A stretch of DNA of 64,000 bases from Eonycteris spelaea (lineage: Eukaryota > Chordata > Mammalia > Chiroptera > Pteropodidae). Position numbers and translations under genes: made by a program. The notes below the pieces were generated by a model. It made no database searches, was not told the origin of the DNA, and was given only the letters and a program-made list of their open reading frames with translations. The stretch covers positions 1-64,000 of the forward strand of contig PUFA01000683.1 in assembly GCA_003508835.1 (NCBI GenBank). Reading direction: 5' to 3'. This document shows, piece after piece, positions 55,741-64,000 of this stretch (positions within the stretch are counted from its first letter, which is position 1; each line of letters opens with the position of its first letter).

Positions 55741-56639
55741 GTTTGAGGTCCAGGCCCAAACTTTTGGAGCTTCCTTGTCAGTACAGGGCACAGCCCAAGT
55801 TATGAAACGTATAGCCAGGAGTGTTTGGCCCACAGACTTTGGGCCAATGTTAGCATAGTCTCTAAAAGCCAAAGAATACTGGCTGAGGAACATAAAACAT
55901 GGAAAACTATTTCGGTGAAGCGTGGAATCCTTGTTTTCTCCTCAGAAAACTTTTTTTATAATGTCAGTAGCAGACCAATAGTCTTAAGAAACATTGAAAC
56001 ACAACTCTAATTTTTCATTAAAGCTTACTTTTGACATTTAAATTTCCAATCTCCTTTAGCTCAATTGCATAAAATTTCCTCTCAGGATTTGTCTTCACAG
56101 ACCTACTTCTTTCCGCATTCCATCAGGTTGCCTCTTCTCACTCAGTCAGAAATAGCCAACTTTAAGACAAACACCTTTCCTTCAACTTCCTTCAGAATAT
56201 ATCTCTATACTTTATACCTTCTGTTATCAAAAACATACGTTTTCCTTTCTGTCACAATTAGAATTCTTAACCACCACATTACGTGACTCCAACAAATATA
56301 AGCCAGAGGTGCTGCACATACCGTGCGTGAATGCCCCATCATCAGTATTTGTAACTCCCCTAGAGATGCAATACAATAGGTGGGTCCGGGAGAACTCGGT
56401 CCCCTCTCAGAGTGTGAGGGCGAAGGGGTAGGAGAGAACTCCTGATTATTTTGATATCTGTGGGAAGGCACTCCTATCTATCATTGGACCATCTAATGAT
56501 ATAATAAGTCTGGGTCTTGGTAAAGGAGCATAGACGCTTGTAAATAGAGGGCACTTTCCCACTTTTCCTGTTCCTTGCCAAGAAGGCCTAACTGGAGAAG
56601 AGTATTGTAGTTTAACGAACTGTTTACAGGCCAGACTGC

Positions 56640-57900
56640 TTGGTCCCCCTGACATGGTTAGTTTGGAAGGGGGGGCGGGCACCTACAGGTCCCAGCTGCG
56701 AGGAATTGCTGCCACACGTTCGCTGAGAGCTGGGCGCGGCGCGGCGCTTCCTGCCTTCCCGCGCGGCACAAGCGGGGAAGTGCCCCTGCTGCTGCGGAGG
56801 AAGGAGGAAAATTATTCTTCTCCTTCGGAGAGTTGAACCTGGACACCCTGGGTAAAGCACTGAAACTAAACCTCAAGATAGCAGTGCTAGCTCTGCCTGA
56901 GTCTGAAAGTGCGTTACTCACCCAGAGAGGGGCGCAGGTGCGCCCTGCGATGGGGTGCCTCCTGGGAAGACACAAGAGGCGGGACGAGAGCGTGGGTCTG
57001 GGCCCGTCACTGCTGAAAGCGGCGACTGCAGTAGGGATCTGGGTCCACTCCTTCTAGGAGCATGCACAGGGATTGACCTGTGGCTCGAACAACGGGATGC
57101 ACGAGGGGGGTCCTGGGCTCCCCCCTCCCGCCCCCCACTGTCAGAAGGGGAATGACAGCGTGGGTCTAGGCCCGCCACTGCCTCGAGCGTGTGCAGGGAT
57201 TTACCTGCAGCTCCAAGGGAGAAAGACAGACACACAGAAATTCAAGGATGGCAACGGAAGGCTAACTTTTTGGGTAAAAACTACCATGAAGTCCTGTGCT
57301 GGAGGCGTGCAGCCAGGGAACCCGATGCAATCGGGGCTGGCCTGGCGGTGCGCAGATCCCAGCGATTAGGGCCATCTCTGAGGCTGCTCTGGCATCCCAG
57401 GACCAATCAAGAAATGAGGTCAGGACAGACAGAGGGTGCGTTTGGACGGTTCAGGGGAACTGCTACCGTGACCCCGCCTCCGCCCCGCTGGAGTTCCCAC
57501 TAGAGAGGGGAGGGAAGGAGGTAAAGGTTGAAGGGCAAGATCCGGGAGTAAGCCCGAGCAAGGACGGCAGCCCGCGGCTTCCCCGGCTGTGAGCGCTCAG
57601 CGAAAATGAAAGCAAGGGGCTGAGAGGAGGGAACAGAGGATTCCCATGAGGGCTCTCCTGCCCTGTTGTGGGCGAGAGGTGCTGTGCAGTCTTTTAATTT
57701 GGAGTTCGAACAGGGTACCTCAAAGCTCTTCTCTTCGATTCCAGCAGCGATGCCAAGTCAGGGAAGTGAGAGGAGGAAAAGTGGGAAAAGGTAGACAGGG
57801 CCACTGGACTCCTGCTCTGCTTAGAGAACAAGTCTCTCCCCAGCACCCCCCCTCCTCCCCCGGAAAATGCATCAACTGTTGGCCCAGGGCCAGTTGATCA
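56640..57900. other. CpG-rich, partly tandemly repeated stretch inside the provirus
   Basis: GC-rich sequence (for example GGGCGCGGCGCGGCGC near 56731-56746) contrasts with AT-rich surroundings. A segment at about 56990-57100 (GCGTGGGTCTGGGCCCG ... CAGGGATT) recurs diverged at about 57150-57220. It occupies the place of leader and gag but shows no gag resemblance, and short open frames occur on both strands. It could be a retroviral leader/enhancer region or captured host DNA. Confidence 0.5.
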
Positions 57901-58020
57901 GTTGATCTGCGTGGTGTAGGGAAATGAATCCCAGCCACTCTCGGATGAGAGGAGCCATGGCGAACTTGGGAGCGACCAGTTTATGTCCTTTGGTTCCTTC
58001 GTGGTTGCCAGAAAGGGTGG

Positions 58021-58600
58021 TGCAGAACAGGGCAAATTTCCCCAAGTGAAAGGGAGAACAGGCCCTGCAGCGAGAGAAGAAGAAGGTCCTTTGGCGGAGA
58101 GTATAGAAAGAATTTGACACGCACACCAAAGTAGAGCAAAAAGGAAAGTTTATTAGGAAAGGGGTGACACTCCACAACAGTGTTGGTCTTCTCGAGGCCA
58201 GAGAGGACAGTGAGAGACAGTAAACAACTGAGAAGGGACCTGAGTGTTCAGGGAATTCATTCTTTATGTCATTCTTTAGCTCCCATTTCCTTTGACAGGG
58301 GCAGTGAGAAGGGGAAGGATAGTTAGTGTGAAAAGGTAAGAAGGTGTAGAGTGAAAGGCCTGCTGGCAGTTCTCAGCCTTGGGCCCTAGGTTCTCCATGG
58401 TGTTAGCCAAGGGAACGACTCTTGGTTCCTGTTTCCCCTTCACAGGTGTGGGGAATGGGTTGTTAGCAATTCCAGCAGAATTCTTCCTTTGTTCTGACTG
58501 TGCGCTGCTCCCCTCTCCTGGCTGCAGAGCTGGTCAGGACTTTGTAGGCTCTGATTTTGGCTGGATTCACATTTTAATTCTAGTGCTTCATTCTTGCACA
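58021..58600 (-). repeat. 5' LTR of the KDM5D-proximal provirus
   Basis: 580 bp, reads TG at 58600 to CA at 58021 on the - strand. An AATAAA poly(A) signal on the - strand lies near 58150. It is longer than its partner because it keeps about 170 bp between R and mid-U3. Confidence 0.75.
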
Positions 58601-58899
58601 TTAATTTTGTAGTAGTATATTGAGCAGTTGTCATGAAACATTTGAGCATTTTTTTTATTATGAATATCTGTACTCTGAAGTTAAAAATGGAAAGGTGTTT
58701 ATGGGAGGAGTTGTTTAAATCAGTGTACATTAATATAATGTATTTTATTAAGGTTCCCAGAGAGTGAAACTGGTGTAACATACTTCCTTGCTGTAGAATG
58801 AGCTGGGGAATCCGGAACCCATAAGTTTCTGGAGAGTGTTAGAAGGACTTTGAGAACTCAGGATTGGAACCTGTTCAGAAGAAAAGAGAGGCAAGTTGC

Positions 58900-59313
58900 G
58901 TTCGTTCGAGTTTCTTTCAATAGAGGTAGTAAGAAGCCCTGCCCGGCCCCTGCCGGGCCCCTCCTTCTTCCCCCGCCCCCGCCTTTTTGTTTGAAGACCT
59001 TACCCTCCAGTGCGCAGGCGTAACATGCGCAGTGAACCCATTTTTAAAAAGATCCGGTGTACTGTTGGTATTGTTTTTGTGTGCGGCTTGTGAAATTATT
59101 AATATCTTTGAAGCTCCTGTTTTGTAGGGTCTCTGTCCATCCCCTTTTCCCCGTCCCTGCGTCCACCTCCTCTCAAGTGGCTTGCTTCTTAACGTATCTC
59201 AGCTTTAGCGATAACGCTTAAGAATCGGTCCGCGGAGTGACACGGGATGTAAAACAACCGGAAAAGCTAAAGGATCAAGATGGTGGTTATAAAACCGTCT
59301 GCTGTGGTGACCG
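58900..59313 (+). promoter_or_regulatory. KDM5D: Putative KDM5D promoter and noncoding first exon
   Basis: A GC-rich patch (CCCGGCCCCTGCCGGGCCCC near 58940-58962, CCCCGCCCCCGCC near 58971-58983, Sp1-like) precedes two close NRF1-type motifs, TGCGCAGGCG at 59011-59020 and CATGCGCAGTG at 59024-59034. A YY1-type CAAGATGGTGG (59276-59286) is followed by a CCG|GTAAGC donor at 59313; an acceptor TTTTAG ends at 59395. Together they suggest a short 5' UTR exon spliced over an 82-bp intron to the start-codon exon. Confidence 0.5.
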
Positions 59314-59389
59314 GTAAGCTACTACATGTAGCAAAATAACTCTGGAATTTCGTAAAAATAAGGCCCACTTGGGTCTTTCTTTTAGCTAG

Positions 59390-63305
<3,916 letters not shown>

Positions 63306-64000
63306 GTGAGTGTCTTTTTTTTCTTTCATAAATTGCCAGAGTTCTTCTGGGATCTGCTTTGGGGGACAGTTCATTTATATAAAACATTGTGGTTTATTTA
63401 TTTATTGTTAAACCTATAGCTGGTTCAAAATTGAATGAATTGAAATGAGAGTTATTTTGTTTCATAGTTACGGTACTGCAGTATTTTTTTAGTTTACCTT
63501 TTACAGATTTTAAAAAGTAAACGTATAGTCTCTTAGTATCATTTTAGGAGTTAATATTTGTGAATTTTAGGATGAGTTCCACAAAGCACACTGTATAGTT
63601 GTTTGTTTTTTAACTGTTGGTTTTCGTTTTGTGTTCTTTTATGAGGTGGTTAGTCAGATGTGGTCAGAAGTGACACAACAGAGGTTTAGGAAACAAAGGT
63701 TATAATGTTTGGGATATAGGGCCATAGTGGGAAGCAAGAACATGAGTCAGGAGGCAGAAGGGGCAGGAGTGAGGGGAGAGCCTTGGCCGTGGGCTTCATT
63801 GAGATTTCTGGAGGAAAGGCAAGGCAAGGCAGGGTAAGAGGTTAGGATTGTCTTATCTGAACAATTATGGCAGGCTTTAACCTATAGGGGTCCTTAGTTG
63901 CCTATCACCTGGCTAAGACAGAGGAATGTTGTTTCTTAGAGTACAGGAGACAGAGGACTTAATGCTTTGGATTAGTTATTTATATATCAAAGACCTGTTA
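63306..64000 (+). other. Start of KDM5D intron 5
   Basis: Intron sequence up to the window end. A GC-richer piece at about 63660-63840 with GGCAAGGCAAGGCAGGG (about 63818-63834) is not assigned. Confidence 0.4.

Larger units (their letters stand above)
54055..58604 (-). mobile_element. Endogenous provirus (class I) with 4-bp TTAA duplication, upstream of KDM5D
   Basis: Minus orientation. Flanks are TTAA at 54055-54058 and TTAA at 58601-58604, a 4-bp duplication as made by gammaretroviruses. A 5' LTR (58600-58021) and a shorter 3' LTR (about 54414-54059) share their U5 end (TGCAGAACAGGGCAAATTT on the + strand) and much of U3. The interior has a nucleocapsid-to-protease region (about 55740-55080) similar to 29640-29890 of the second element on the opposite strand. 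Pol and env are missing. Between that region and the 5' LTR lies an unusual CpG-rich stretch (56640-57900). All coding pieces are broken. Confidence 0.8.

Noticed and set aside
56658..57592. Open frames of about 100 codons on both strands at 56.6-57.6 kb
   Set aside because: They are explained by high GC content with few stop codons; no family resemblance and both strands are equally open.

Overview
The window looks like the male-specific region of a placental mammal's Y chromosome. Two intron-bearing genes with Y homologues are readable on the + strand: an RNA-binding RBMY/RBMX-type gene (coding exons 40282-47929, 388 codons, all junctions in frame) and the first five coding exons of a KDM5D-type histone demethylase (from 59453, cut by the window end). 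No primate Alu, rodent B1, carnivore SINEC or ruminant BOV SINEs were noticed. A SINE-like element headed by 5S rRNA (about 32331-32557) resembles those described in fruit bats, and several LINE-1 3' ends look bat-like, so a bat is my best guess. That species call is an inference.

The most unusual object lies on the - strand from 24349 down to 6814. It carries three successive trypsin-fold (peptidase S1) blocks in the usual exon layout. Between blocks 1 and 2, one exon of about 6.8 kb (20144-13304) holds a long array of an 11-residue tryptophan repeat (33 bp, roughly W-T-Q-S-E-x-x-x-V-x-P). All three blocks have lost catalytic residues: His, Asp and Ser in blocks 1 and 2, Ser only in block 3. 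The locus is interrupted by several frameshifts. It may be a decaying or strongly diverged Y-linked serine-protease-like gene, possibly PRSSLY. Whether the three blocks form one gene or several cannot be settled from sequence alone.

Layout: 1-3.9 kb, internally deleted gammaretrovirus-like provirus; 3.9-6.8 kb, unassigned; 6.8-24.35 kb, protease-like locus; 25.6-26.8 kb, LINE-1; 26.8-32.3 kb, degenerate minisatellite of about 21 bp split by a second retroviral element at about 29.1-31.56 kb; 32.3 kb, 5S-headed SINE; 32.6-38.9 kb, AT-rich with a LINE-1 tail; 38.9-48.7 kb, the RBMY gene with LINE-1 fragments in its introns; 49.3-53.8 kb, LINE-1, a MaLR-type LTR and a HAL1-like element; 54.06-58.60 kb, a minus-strand provirus bounded by a 4-bp TTAA duplication; 58.9-64 kb, promoter and 5' part of KDM5D.

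The genes do not form a pathway. RBMY (germ-cell splicing) and KDM5D (H3K4 demethylation) are typical retained Y genes. The protease-like locus would fit a testis gene, but expression cannot be seen here.
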